64,000 nucleotides of DNA from Schaedlerella glycyrrhizinilytica_A (GCF_042852765.1 NZ_AP031414.1); one strand, 5' to 3'. Shown: positions 9,199 to 17,017, counted from the stretch's first letter. The notes: generated from the letters alone by a model not told the origin. A program made the numbers and translations.

Positions 9199-10482
9199 AT
9201 GAGTTATAAAAGACTGACACCCTGTATTCTGATCGATCGTGGAAAAGCGGTGAAATGGTTTGACGACAGGAGTGTGATAGCAAGAGACGTAGTGGCGCTC
9301 GCAAAACATTATGCCGAGCGCGGGGCGGACGAACTGATCGTGTTCGACCTGTCCACATCGGATGAAGATCATGAAGAGGCGATCGATCTGATGCGGAAGA
9401 TCAACCGGTTTATCAGTATTCCTATGGTTGCAGGCGGGAATATCCGCAGAGAAGAAGATGTGAAGAAATACTTGTATGCCGGAGCAAAACGGGCAATTTT
9501 GAATTTCTCGAAAATTGCAGCTCAGGAGATGCTCGAATCAGTATCGAAACGATTCGGAAAAGAACGGATCGCTGTATCTTTGAATGATTTTGACGCATTG
9601 TTCAAACAACAGCATTTGATCGAGGAATATGCATCGGAGCTGATCTTTATGCATCGTCTGGATCTGGATTCGGTGATGAACATCACATCGATCCCCTGTG
9701 TGGTCGTGACAGATACGATGGAGCAGGATGAGATACTTAAAATTTTGAAATCCAGCGGCGTCAAAGGCGTATCGGGACGATTTATCAGTCAGGAAGATAT
9801 GGATTTTGACGGGTTTAAGGAAATCTGCGTGCAGGAAGGCATTAAAATGACGTCTTTTGAGAGTATTCTGGAATTTTCAGAACTGAAACTGAATCCATCC
9901 GGACTGATTCCGGTGATCGTGCAGGATTATAAGACAAATGAAGTGCTGATGCTGGCGTATATGAATAAAGAAGCGTTCAATCACACTGTGAAATCCGGGC
10001 GGATGACCTATTACAGCCGAAGCAGAAAAGAACTCTGGATCAAAGGCGAGACGTCCGGTCATTATCAGTATTTAAAATCACTGACGGTAGACTGTGATAA
10101 AGATACGCTACTGGCGAAAGTGGAACAGATCGGGGCTGCCTGTCATACCGGAAGCAGATCCTGTTTCTTCCAGCAGATCGTCGGTAATGATTATGACACG
10201 ACCAATCCGCTTCAGGTGTTTGAATCGGTTTACGGCACGATCATGAACCGAAAAGAAAATCCGAAAGAAGGATCCTATACAAATTATCTGTTTGATAAAG
10301 GAATTGACAAGATTTTAAAGAAAGTAGGAGAAGAGGCGACGGAAATTGTGATCGCCGCAAAGAATCCGAATCCGGAAGAAATTAAATATGAAATTTCCGA
10401 TTTCCTGTATCATGTCATGGTGTTGATGGTAGAACGGGGAATCACATGGGAAGATATTACAAGAGAACTGGCAGAACGATGA
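9199..10482 (+). CDS. hisIE: HisF-like domain fused to HisIE (PR-AMP cyclohydrolase / PR-ATP pyrophosphohydrolase)
   Basis: The 427-residue protein has three parts. Residues 1 to about 222 resemble the HisF/HisA barrel (KRLTPCILIDRGKAVKW, GADELIVFDL, MVAGGNIR). Residues about 225-330 are HisI, with MLAYMNKEAF, TYYSRSRKELWIKG and the zinc-binding VDCDKD and CHTGSRSCFF motifs. Residues about 335-427 are HisE (KVGEEATEIVIAAKN, ISDFLYHVMVLM). HisI and HisE catalyse steps 3 and 2 of histidine synthesis and look intact. In the HisF-like part a gap-free alignment puts Leu11 where HisF has catalytic Asp11, the GGGI phosphate loop reads GGNI and the second phosphate site is not visible, so this part is probably not a working cyclase. 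It is the last gene of the operon. Confidence 0.88.
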   Translation: MSYKRLTPCILIDRGKAVKWFDDRSVIARDVVALAKHYAERGADELIVFDLSTSDEDHEEAIDLMRKINRFISIPMVAGGNIRREEDVKKYLYAGAKRAILNFSKIAAQEMLESVSKRFGKERIAVSLNDFDALFKQQHLIEEYASELIFMHRLDLDSVMNITSIPCVVVTDTMEQDEILKILKSSGVKGVSGRFISQEDMDFDGFKEICVQEGIKMTSFESILEFSELKLNPSGLIPVIVQDYKTNEVLMLAYMNKEAFNHTVKSGRMTYYSRSRKELWIKGETSGHYQYLKSLTVDCDKDTLLAKVEQIGAACHTGSRSCFFQQIVGNDYDTTNPLQVFESVYGTIMNRKENPKEGSYTNYLFDKGIDKILKKVGEEATEIVIAAKNPNPEEIKYEISDFLYHVMVLMVERGITWEDITRELAER

Positions 10483-10600
10483 CAGGAATTCCGTTTTGGA
10501 TGTACAGCGATTGCGGATAACGCAGAGAATCGCTTTATATGGAAGAATTCATTTGTATTGAAAGTGTTCGCTTTGGGTAAGGTTCTATCCAAAAGAAATT
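10483..10600. other. Repeat-containing intergenic segment after the his operon
   Basis: No gene is seen. The segment 10494-10594 is bounded by an 8-bp inverted repeat (TTTTGGAT / ATCCAAAA) and holds a 7-bp hairpin AGCGATT / AATCGCT at 10506-10534. It also holds a 23-base sequence (10559-10581) that occurs again, exactly and inverted, at 53871-53893. It may be a small dispersed repeat or a relic of one. Confidence 0.5.
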
Positions 10601-10644
10601 GGACATAGGATATGGCAAAAAGAGCTGTATTCTGTGTCCTTTTT
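10601..10644 (+). terminator. Intrinsic terminator of the his operon
   Basis: An 11-bp stem (10601-10611 with 10629-10639, including several G-U pairs) is followed by TTTTT. It lies about 120 bases after the hisIE stop. Confidence 0.7.
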
Positions 10645-10863
10645 GTTATTGAAGTATATGGGGAAAAAGCCCGAAAGATTGTTTTGGATCGGATCGACTC
10701 TGAGACTTATTTTTTTTGAAAGAATTCTGCTGTCGAAAACAGGATTTGTGTTTCAGACTTCTTAGATTCATTAAAAAACAGAGCGTGATCTAATAAAAAT
10801 AGAGCACAGTCTATTTCGAAAACATTAAAAGCAGAGTACACTCTACAAAAATGGAGAATCTAT
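10645..10863 (+). promoter_or_regulatory. Upstream region with three AGAG-N5-TCTA boxes
   Basis: No gene is seen between the his terminator and the 98-residue membrane protein. Three copies of AGAG-N5-TCTA occur at 10780-10792, 10801-10813 and 10833-10845, each preceded by an A-rich run. Starts are 21 and 32 bases apart, i.e. about two and three helical turns, so a dimeric regulator could occupy one face of the DNA. A T-rich stretch lies at 10709-10719. I see no strong consensus promoter. Confidence 0.45.
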
Positions 10864-11160
10864 ATGAATGAAACAGAAGAACGTAGAAAAGAGTTGTTGA
10901 GGCAGGCGAGACAAATGTACGATGAAGATCGTTTTATTCCTGCTGTACATCCAAGATACCGTAATCTATATCAGGATCTTTACGAACCGGACGAGAAGCA
11001 GGTTCCTAATTCTTCTTTTTCGTTTCGGATCGCTGTATGTATCGTGTTATTTGCATGCTATGTATGGATGGATTATTCGGAAGTGCCGGTTGCTAATGTG
11101 AGCAGTGACCAGATTGTTACCCAGATAGAAAAACAGACAGAAATTCTTACAAAAAAGTAA
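10864..11160 (+). CDS. Unknown 98-aa single-pass membrane protein
   Basis: I do not recognise this protein. Residues 1-55 are charged and soluble (ending YEPDEKQVPNSSFS), residues about 56-73 form one hydrophobic helix (FRIAVCIVLFACYVWM), and a short extracytoplasmic tail rich in Gln/Lys follows. The topology suggests an N-in protein with a small outer tail. ATG follows GGAGAATCTAT. A second small membrane protein of similar design lies 90 bases downstream and a GT51 glycosyltransferase follows, so a cell-envelope role is possible but only inferred from position. Confidence 0.7.
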   Translation: MNETEERRKELLRQARQMYDEDRFIPAVHPRYRNLYQDLYEPDEKQVPNSSFSFRIAVCIVLFACYVWMDYSEVPVANVSSDQIVTQIEKQTEILTKK

Positions 11161-11250
11161 GGAAAGTGTCAGTCTATGGTAAGAGCAGAAAATCCATCCT
11201 GTGCTAGAATAAGATCAAACGATAAGAAGTACAAAAAGGAGGAAGAAGAA

Positions 11251-11565
11251 ATGACAGAACATGAATATACGGATACATATTATTATAAGAAAGTAGAAAA
11301 GGAAAGGCAGAGCAAGCAAAAACAGGACGGTATGAAAAAAAGTCTTTATAGGATCGTGTCGGTTTTGGTTGCGGTGATCGGAAGTATTTGCTTTTTGCTG
11401 GCAGCGCTCTTGTATTTATTTTCAAATATTATCGATATGATAGCGTCGGTGTACAGGTGGATTTCCTCTTGTATACTGACTCTGCAAAATACAGTTTCAA
11501 AAAAGGATCGTTCCAACAAGAAGACAGCGTCAACATGCGAGGAGACAAATCTTAAGATTTCTTAA
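11251..11565 (+). CDS. Unknown 104-aa membrane protein
   Basis: The start is the ATG at 11251, which follows AAAAAGGAGGAAGAAGAA; the frame is open further upstream (11176) but that part lacks a ribosome site. The N-terminal 30 residues are charged and Tyr-rich (YTDTYYYKKVEKER), then one long hydrophobic stretch (about residues 34-66, IVSVLVAVIGSICFLLAALLYLF onward) forms one or two helices, ending in a Lys/Thr-rich tail. No known domain is recognised. It lies between another small membrane protein and a peptidoglycan glycosyltransferase. Confidence 0.65.
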   Translation: MTEHEYTDTYYYKKVEKERQSKQKQDGMKKSLYRIVSVLVAVIGSICFLLAALLYLFSNIIDMIASVYRWISSCILTLQNTVSKKDRSNKKTASTCEETNLKIS

Positions 11566-11648
11566 GAGAAATATAAGAAGAAAAACAGGAAAGTAACCAC
11601 AGGGATGTGGTATATTGGAAGCAGGCAGAATACAAAAGAGGGAGTAAG

Positions 11649-12500
11649 ATGAGAACAATCAAGAAAATAATCAAAAAAACGATCGGTGTTTTGTTTTTGG
11701 TACTCCTGATCATTGGCGGTGTGATCGGATATAAAGGATACGAGCGATATAAAGAGGTGCTGGAGAAAGTACCGCTGCAGGAAAAAATAGCGGAGATCCG
11801 GCAGAAGCCCTCTTATACGGAAATAGAAGATCTGCCGCAGATTTATCTCGATGCGGTCGTGGCTGTGGAAGACAAAAGGTTTTACCATCATCCGGGCATC
11901 GATCCGATTTCTATCGCGCGGGCGGTCCGGAATGATATTCGGGCGCGTGCGCTGATCGAAGGCGGGAGTACGATCACACAGCAGCTGGCAAAGAATCTGT
12001 ACTTTGGGCAGGAACAAAGTCTGAACCGGAAAGTAGCTGAGGGGATGCTGGCTTTGAAGCTGGAATGGAATTATACAAAAGAAGAGATTCTGGAATTATA
12101 TGTGAACAGCATTTATTTCGGAGACGGGTATTACTGTGTGGAGGAAGCAAGCTACGGTTATTTCGGAAAACCGCCGTCGGAAATGACCGCTTACGAGAGC
12201 ACGATGCTCGCAGGAATCCCGAACGCACCGTCCGCCTATGCGCCGACGGTCAGTATGGAATTGGCGGAGGAACGGCAGAAAAAAGTATTGGAGAGCATGG
12301 TAAGAGAAAAATATCTGACAGAGGAAGAGGCTTTGGAGATTCAAAACTCCAAGGTCTCTTTTTGTATAGACGACGAGCCAAAGTCCGGGCTTGCCCGAGA
12401 CCTTGGCGACTGCTTACAATCCCGGAATGTGCCTTTTGGCACTTCCGGTGTTTATACCTTTTTAATGGCAGTACAAGATGGCTTAATACCGATTTTATAA
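11649..12500 (+). CDS. Monofunctional peptidoglycan glycosyltransferase (GT51), odd C terminus
   Basis: This 283-residue protein has a signal-anchor helix (about residues 10-28) and a GT51 domain with the catalytic glutamate motif VAVEDKRFYHHPGID, the STITQQLAKNLYF motif and AGIPNAPSAYAP. It should polymerise lipid II into glycan strands outside the membrane. There is no transpeptidase domain, so it is MtgA-like. Start: ATG at 11649 after GAGGGAGTAAG. After NSKVSF (about residue 238) the last 45 codons do not look like the family and are encoded by a strongly palindromic stretch (12349-12463), so the natural stop may have been lost. The extreme 3' end also carries the promoter of the next gene. 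Confidence 0.82.
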   Translation: MRTIKKIIKKTIGVLFLVLLIIGGVIGYKGYERYKEVLEKVPLQEKIAEIRQKPSYTEIEDLPQIYLDAVVAVEDKRFYHHPGIDPISIARAVRNDIRARALIEGGSTITQQLAKNLYFGQEQSLNRKVAEGMLALKLEWNYTKEEILELYVNSIYFGDGYYCVEEASYGYFGKPPSEMTAYESTMLAGIPNAPSAYAPTVSMELAEERQKKVLESMVREKYLTEEEALEIQNSKVSFCIDDEPKSGLARDLGDCLQSRNVPFGTSGVYTFLMAVQDGLIPIL

Positions 12501-12519
12501 GAGATTCATTATAATAAGG
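12477..12519 (+). promoter_or_regulatory. Promoter module, copy 1 (TPR gene)
   Basis: This 43-base segment is 36/43 identical to 12888-12930 in front of the kdp genes. Both have TATAAT 33 bases into the module (here 12510-12515), a CTTAA(T/C)ACCGATTTTATA block upstream of it, and no recognisable -35 box, which suggests activator-dependent transcription. It overlaps the end of the GT51 gene. Confidence 0.6.
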
Positions 12520-12542
12520 CTGTAAGTAAGGAGGGAACAACA

Positions 12543-12845
12543 ATGAGTGAGCGATTGGAAGATAAATGCAGGGAATTAATTGAAAAAAAGGAATATGAGA
12601 CATGTGAGAAAGAGATCGCAGACGCGATGGTCACAATGCCGCATTCGGCAGTCCCTCACAATCTGATGGGGATTCTTCTGGAAAAAGAGCACAATCACAT
12701 TCTGGCGATGAAACATTTCCGGGCGGCATACGGTCTGGATCCGGCGTATGTTCCGGCAAGATACAATATGGATCAGTTCGGCACGATCCGGCTTCGGGAG
12801 GGAAAACTCCGGTATGCATACAGCGAGGCGGACTGCCGGATATAA
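12543..12845 (+). CDS. Small TPR-like protein upstream of kdp
   Basis: The 100-residue protein has a tetratricopeptide-like pattern: CRELIEKKEYETCEKEIADAM and NLMGILLEKEHNHILAMKHFRAAYGLDPAYVPARYNM, the latter fitting a TPR unit with the usual Ala/Leu/Tyr and a terminal Pro. It has no signal peptide or membrane helix, so it is cytosolic. A strong AAGGAGGGAAC site precedes ATG. It has its own promoter, which is nearly the same as that of kdp, so the same regulator probably controls both. Its role in potassium physiology is inferred from this coregulation. Confidence 0.7.
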   Translation: MSERLEDKCRELIEKKEYETCEKEIADAMVTMPHSAVPHNLMGILLEKEHNHILAMKHFRAAYGLDPAYVPARYNMDQFGTIRLREGKLRYAYSEADCRI

Positions 12846-12887
12846 CGCTCCGTGTGAAATCTTAATGGGTTTTTAATAAAAGCGCAG

Positions 12888-12930
12888 GATGACTTAACAC
12901 CGATTTTATAGAAGATTTCTTATAATAAGT
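12888..12930 (+). promoter_or_regulatory. Promoter module, copy 2 (kdp operon)
   Basis: TATAAT lies at 12921-12926. The -35 position (12898-12903) is not consensus, and the upstream CTTAACACCGATTTTATA block is shared with copy 1. Just upstream (12869-12880) two TTAAT-type half-sites occur (CTTAATGGGTTTTTAAT). Activation by a KdpE-type response regulator encoded downstream is the likely mode; this is an inference. Confidence 0.6.
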
Positions 12931-12958
12931 CGATGAGAAGAAAAGGAGGAAGAGTTCA

Positions 12959-13060
12959 ATGATGGATTTGGTTATGATTGCAGTCCTGGCAGGAAGTTTC
13001 TTTTTGGTGAAGTTGTTCGCGGATTTTTGCGAATCTCAGGTAAATCCGAAAGAAGAATAA
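12959..13060 (+). CDS. 33-aa membrane micro-protein upstream of KdpF
   Basis: This very short gene is preceded by AAAAGGAGGAAGAG. The product is one hydrophobic helix (MDLVMIAVLAGSFFLVKLF) followed by a short polar tail (ADFCESQVNPKEE). It is not KdpF, which is the next gene. Its design (helix, then an F/D/E-rich stretch, then NP-K) resembles the 42-residue protein at 26641-26769 next to the Ktr system. It is probably a small regulatory or stabilising subunit of the potassium pump; that is an inference from position and size. Confidence 0.65.
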   Translation: MMDLVMIAVLAGSFFLVKLFADFCESQVNPKEE

Positions 13061-13075
13061 GCAAAGGAGGAAGTA

Positions 13076-13162
13076 ATGATGGATATGGTTATTCTTGGAA
13101 TTATAATTTTGCTTCTGGGCGGGTATCTGGTATATGCGTTGGTACATCCCGAAAAATTATAA
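13076..13162 (+). CDS. kdpF: KdpF, small subunit of the K+-transporting ATPase
   Basis: A 28-residue single-helix protein preceded by AAAGGAGGAAGTA. The sequence ILLLGGYLVYALVHPEKL matches the hallmark of KdpF (a helix ending in GYLxYAL followed by a Pro/Glu/Lys tail). KdpF stabilises the KdpABC complex in the membrane. Its position immediately before kdpA is the usual one. Two adjacent ATG codons (13076, 13079) are possible starts. Confidence 0.88.
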   Translation: MMDMVILGIIILLLGGYLVYALVHPEKL

Positions 13163-13198
13163 AATTAAAGGTGAAAGGAAGCAACAGGAGGAAGAGAC

Positions 13199-14917
13199 AT
13201 GTTACAAATTATTTTAACGTTGGCAATATTTCTCATACTGGTCATACCGATGGGAAAATATATGTATCATATTGCTACGGAACAAAAAACATTTGCAGAT
13301 AAAGTATTTGATTCGGTTGACCGGCTGATCTATAAAGTCTGCGGCATCAAAGGGGAGAACATGGGATGGAAAACCTATGCGCTCACACTTTTGACTGCCA
13401 ATGCAGTGATGGTATTTGTGGGGTATCTGATCTTAAGACTTCAGAATTTCCTGTTTTTGAATCCCAACGGGATCGATGGAATGGAAGCATCCCTTTCCTT
13501 TAATACAGTGATCAGTTTTATGACGAACACAAACTTACAGCATTATTCCGGTGAGAGCGGACTGGCTTATGTGAGTCAGATGTGCGTGATCATCTTTATG
13601 ATGTTCACATCGGCTGCCAGCGGATATGCGGCATGTATGGCTTTTTGTCGGGGACTTTCCGGAAGAAAGTTGGGAAACTTTTATCGGGATATGGTACGGA
13701 TCACAACGCGTATCCTGATCCCGGTTTCCTTTATTGTTGCGTTGATCCTTGTAAGCCAGGGAACGCCGCAGACATTGATCGGAAATCTGACGGTGGAGAC
13801 GGTTGAGGGAAAACTGCAGGATCTGGCAATGGGACCGGTCGCTGCACTGGAAGCGATCAAGCATCTGGGAACAAACGGAGGAGGATTCTTTGGAGCAAAC
13901 TCTGCCACACCGTTTGAGAATCCGACTGTGATCTCTAATATCGTGGAGATGATCTCAATGATGATCCTGCCGGGAGCGTGTGTTGTGACTTTCGGACATA
14001 TGCTTGCAGAGAAAAGAAGAGAACTAAAAGAAGCACGGATTGAGAAAAAGAAAATCTGGATGGGACGCCAGGGCGCTGTGATCTTTGGCGCGATGGCAAT
14101 CTTGTTTGCAGTCGGACTTCTGATCTGTTATAACGCAGAAATGACTGGAAATCCGATCATCAGGGAAATGGGCATCGATCAGAGCGCCGGAAGCATGGAG
14201 GGAAAAGAAGTGCGGTTCGGCGTCGCACAGTCGTCGCTCTTTACGACGGTGACAACATCGTTTACGACCGGTACGGTCAACAATATGCACGATACGCTGA
14301 CGCCGCTCGGAGGAATGGTTCCGATGTTACATATGATGCTGAACTGCGTGTTCGGAGGAAAAGGCGTCGGACTTATGAATATGGTCATGTATGTGATCCT
14401 TGCGGTATTTATCTGTGGTCTGATGGTCGGACGTACGCCGGAATATTTGAATAAGAAAATTGAGGGAAAAGAGATGAAGCTTGTTGCGATCGTCATTTTG
14501 ATCCATCCGCTTTTGATCCTCGGATTTTCCGGACTGGCAGTTTCTCTTCAGGCAGGGCTGGATGGAATTACGAATCCGTCGTTTCACGGACTCAGTCAGG
14601 TGTTGTATGAATACGCATCCTCGGCAGCAAACAATGGTTCCGGATTTGAGGGGCTGGCAGACAACAGTGTGTTCTGGAATGTGACGACGGGGCTGGCAAT
14701 GTTCTTCGGAAGATATATCGCGATCGTCGCGCAGCTTGCGATCGCCGGTTCTCTGCTGGCAAAGAAGAAAGTGAATGAGACGATCGGAACATTGCGGACA
14801 GATAATGTAACATTTATGATCATCCTTGTATTTATCGTATACATTTTTGCAGCGCTGACATTTTTCCCGGCACTTGCGCTTGGACCGATCGGCGAACATC
14901 TGTCGCTGTGGATGTAA
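13199..14917 (+). CDS. kdpA: K+-transporting ATPase subunit KdpA
   Basis: KdpA is the potassium-selective channel-like subunit. The 572-residue polytopic protein (about 10 helices) contains the four filter-type regions, e.g. SFMTNTNLQHYSGE, LGTNGGGFFGANSATPFENP, TTSFTTGTVNNMHDTLTPLGG and ANNGSGFEGL. Length and order are normal. The ATG follows AACAGGAGGAAGAGAC. It is the first large gene of the kdpF-A-B-C-D(N) transcript. Confidence 0.96.
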   Translation: MLQIILTLAIFLILVIPMGKYMYHIATEQKTFADKVFDSVDRLIYKVCGIKGENMGWKTYALTLLTANAVMVFVGYLILRLQNFLFLNPNGIDGMEASLSFNTVISFMTNTNLQHYSGESGLAYVSQMCVIIFMMFTSAASGYAACMAFCRGLSGRKLGNFYRDMVRITTRILIPVSFIVALILVSQGTPQTLIGNLTVETVEGKLQDLAMGPVAALEAIKHLGTNGGGFFGANSATPFENPTVISNIVEMISMMILPGACVVTFGHMLAEKRRELKEARIEKKKIWMGRQGAVIFGAMAILFAVGLLICYNAEMTGNPIIREMGIDQSAGSMEGKEVRFGVAQSSLFTTVTTSFTTGTVNNMHDTLTPLGGMVPMLHMMLNCVFGGKGVGLMNMVMYVILAVFICGLMVGRTPEYLNKKIEGKEMKLVAIVILIHPLLILGFSGLAVSLQAGLDGITNPSFHGLSQVLYEYASSAANNGSGFEGLADNSVFWNVTTGLAMFFGRYIAIVAQLAIAGSLLAKKKVNETIGTLRTDNVTFMIILVFIVYIFAALTFFPALALGPIGEHLSLWM

Positions 14918-14950
14918 GAGCAGGTAAATGGAAAGGAAGGAGTATACATC

Positions 14951-17005
14951 ATGGAAAAAACAGAACGGACAAAATTTATTACACAGGATATTTTGAAATC
15001 TTCCGTTATCGGATCTTTTCAAAAACTGGATCCGAGATATATGGTGAAAAATCCGGTAATGTTCGTCGTAGAGATTGGATTTTTTATTACGTTGATCCTG
15101 ACGGTTTTCCCTACATTGTTCGGAGGAAGTGAAAATTACAGAATATACAACGGGATCGTTACTGCGGTGTTGTTTGTGACGGTATTGTTTGCGAACTTTG
15201 CAGAATCTGTTGCGGAGGGACGTGGAAAAGCACAGGCGGCGTCTCTGAAAAAGACGAAGAAAGATACAAAGGCGAGGATACTTCTGGCAGACGGAGAAGA
15301 GAAGATGATCAATGCTTCGGAACTGAAAAAGGGAGATGTCGTCCTTGTAAAGATGGGTGAGGTGATCCCGAACGACGGAGAAGTGATCGAGGGAATCGCT
15401 TCGGTGGACGAATCTGCGATCACGGGAGAGTCTGCGCCGGTTACAAGAGAATCCGGAGGAGATTTTTCGTCTGTAACCGGCGGGACAACGGTTGTATCCG
15501 ACTGGCTGAAGATCCGGATCGTGGCGGAGCCGGGAAAATCATTCCTGGATAAAATGATCTCCCTTGTGGAGGGCGCATCCAGACAGAAGACGCCAAATGA
15601 GATCGCGCTTAATACCTTGTTGATCGTACTGACACTGATCTTTCTGATCGTTGTTGTGACCTTGTATCCGTTTGCACATTATCTGGGTGCGGATATCCCG
15701 ATTTCCTGGGCGATCGCCCTGATGGTCTGCCTGATCCCGACGACGATCGGCGGTCTGCTTTCCGCGATCGGTATCGCAGGAATGGATCGTGTGACCCGGT
15801 TTAATGTCATCGCAATGTCCGGAAAGGCTGTGGAAGCATGCGGCGACGTGGATACGATGATTCTGGATAAAACCGGAACGATCACATTCGGAAATCGTCT
15901 GGCGGCAGATTTTTATCCGGTGGCAGGCGTGGAAAAAGAAGACTTGATTTATTACAGCGTACTCTCTTCTTTGCTGGACGGAACGCCCGAGGGAAAATCA
16001 ACGGTAGAACTCGGAGAAAAAATGGGATGCCGGGTCGACCGGAAGCTGCTTGGTGAGATGGAGTTTGTAGAATTTACCGCACAGACAAAGATGAGCGGCG
16101 CAGATCTGAAAGACGGAACGATCATCCGAAAAGGCGCGGGAGAAGCGATCAAGACATTTGTAAAAGAAGCAGGCGGTACGATCCCACAGGATCTTGAAAA
16201 GATCGTGACGGAAGTTTCCAATTTAGGCGGAACACCGCTTGTCGTATGCGCGGATAAGAAGATCTACGGTGTGATCTATCTGAAAGATACGGTAAAACCG
16301 GGACTTGTAGAGCGGTTCGCCCGTCTGCGGGAGATTGGGATCAAGACGATCATGTGTACCGGGGATAATCCACTGACCGCCGCAACGATCGCAAAAGAAG
16401 CCGGCGTGGATGGATTTATCGCAGAGTGTAAACCGGAAGACAAGATCGAAGCGATCAAGAAAGAACAGGCGGAGGGCAAACTGGTCGCCATGACCGGAGA
16501 CGGAACGAACGATGCGCCGGCACTTGCACAGGCGGATGTCGGACTGGCGATGAATTCCGGCACACAGGCGGCAAAAGAAGCGGCAAATATGGTGGATCTG
16601 GATTCGGATCCGACAAAAGTACTGGAAGTCGTAGAGATCGGAAAACAGCTTTTGATCACAAGAGGTTCCTTGACAACATTTAGTATCGCCAATGACATTG
16701 CAAAATATTTTGCGATCATTCCGGCAATGTTCACGATCGTGCTCCCGCAGATGCAGATCCTGAACATCATGCATCTGGCAACGCCGGCAAGCGCGATCCT
16801 CTCAGCATTGATCTTCAATGCGATCATCATTCCGAGTCTGATCCCGATCGCGATGAAAGGGGTCAAGTATAAACCGATGAAAGCGGAGAAGCTGCTCTTA
16901 AGAAATATGGGAATTTACGGAGTCGGCGGGATCATTGTACCGTTTGTCGGAATCAAACTGATCGATCTGATCATTGCTCCGTTGTTGCATGTACTTGGAA
17001 TTTAG
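14951..17005 (+). CDS. kdpB: K+-transporting ATPase catalytic subunit KdpB
   Basis: KdpB is the P-type ATPase subunit that drives KdpA. In the 684 residues one sees the actuator motif ESAITGESAPV (TGES), the phosphorylation motif DKTGT with Asp306, TGDNPLTA and MTGDGTNDAPALAQADVG. The N-terminal helix region and the C-terminal helices are complete. Ribosome binding site GGAAGGAG precedes the ATG. Serine/threonine context around TGES looks ordinary, with no missing catalytic residue. Confidence 0.97.
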   Translation: MEKTERTKFITQDILKSSVIGSFQKLDPRYMVKNPVMFVVEIGFFITLILTVFPTLFGGSENYRIYNGIVTAVLFVTVLFANFAESVAEGRGKAQAASLKKTKKDTKARILLADGEEKMINASELKKGDVVLVKMGEVIPNDGEVIEGIASVDESAITGESAPVTRESGGDFSSVTGGTTVVSDWLKIRIVAEPGKSFLDKMISLVEGASRQKTPNEIALNTLLIVLTLIFLIVVVTLYPFAHYLGADIPISWAIALMVCLIPTTIGGLLSAIGIAGMDRVTRFNVIAMSGKAVEACGDVDTMILDKTGTITFGNRLAADFYPVAGVEKEDLIYYSVLSSLLDGTPEGKSTVELGEKMGCRVDRKLLGEMEFVEFTAQTKMSGADLKDGTIIRKGAGEAIKTFVKEAGGTIPQDLEKIVTEVSNLGGTPLVVCADKKIYGVIYLKDTVKPGLVERFARLREIGIKTIMCTGDNPLTAATIAKEAGVDGFIAECKPEDKIEAIKKEQAEGKLVAMTGDGTNDAPALAQADVGLAMNSGTQAAKEAANMVDLDSDPTKVLEVVEIGKQLLITRGSLTTFSIANDIAKYFAIIPAMFTIVLPQMQILNIMHLATPASAILSALIFNAIIIPSLIPIAMKGVKYKPMKAEKLLLRNMGIYGVGGIIVPFVGIKLIDLIIAPLLHVLGI

Positions 17006-17017
17006 GAGGGATCTGAA

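Noticed and set aside
10780..10845. CRISPR-like array
   Set aside because: The three boxes are short (13 bases), imperfect and unevenly spaced; there is no conserved long repeat and no cas gene.
16223..16866. Minus-strand frames of 183 and 196 codons inside kdpB
   Set aside because: They mirror KdpB coding sequence and have no ribosome site or recognisable domain.
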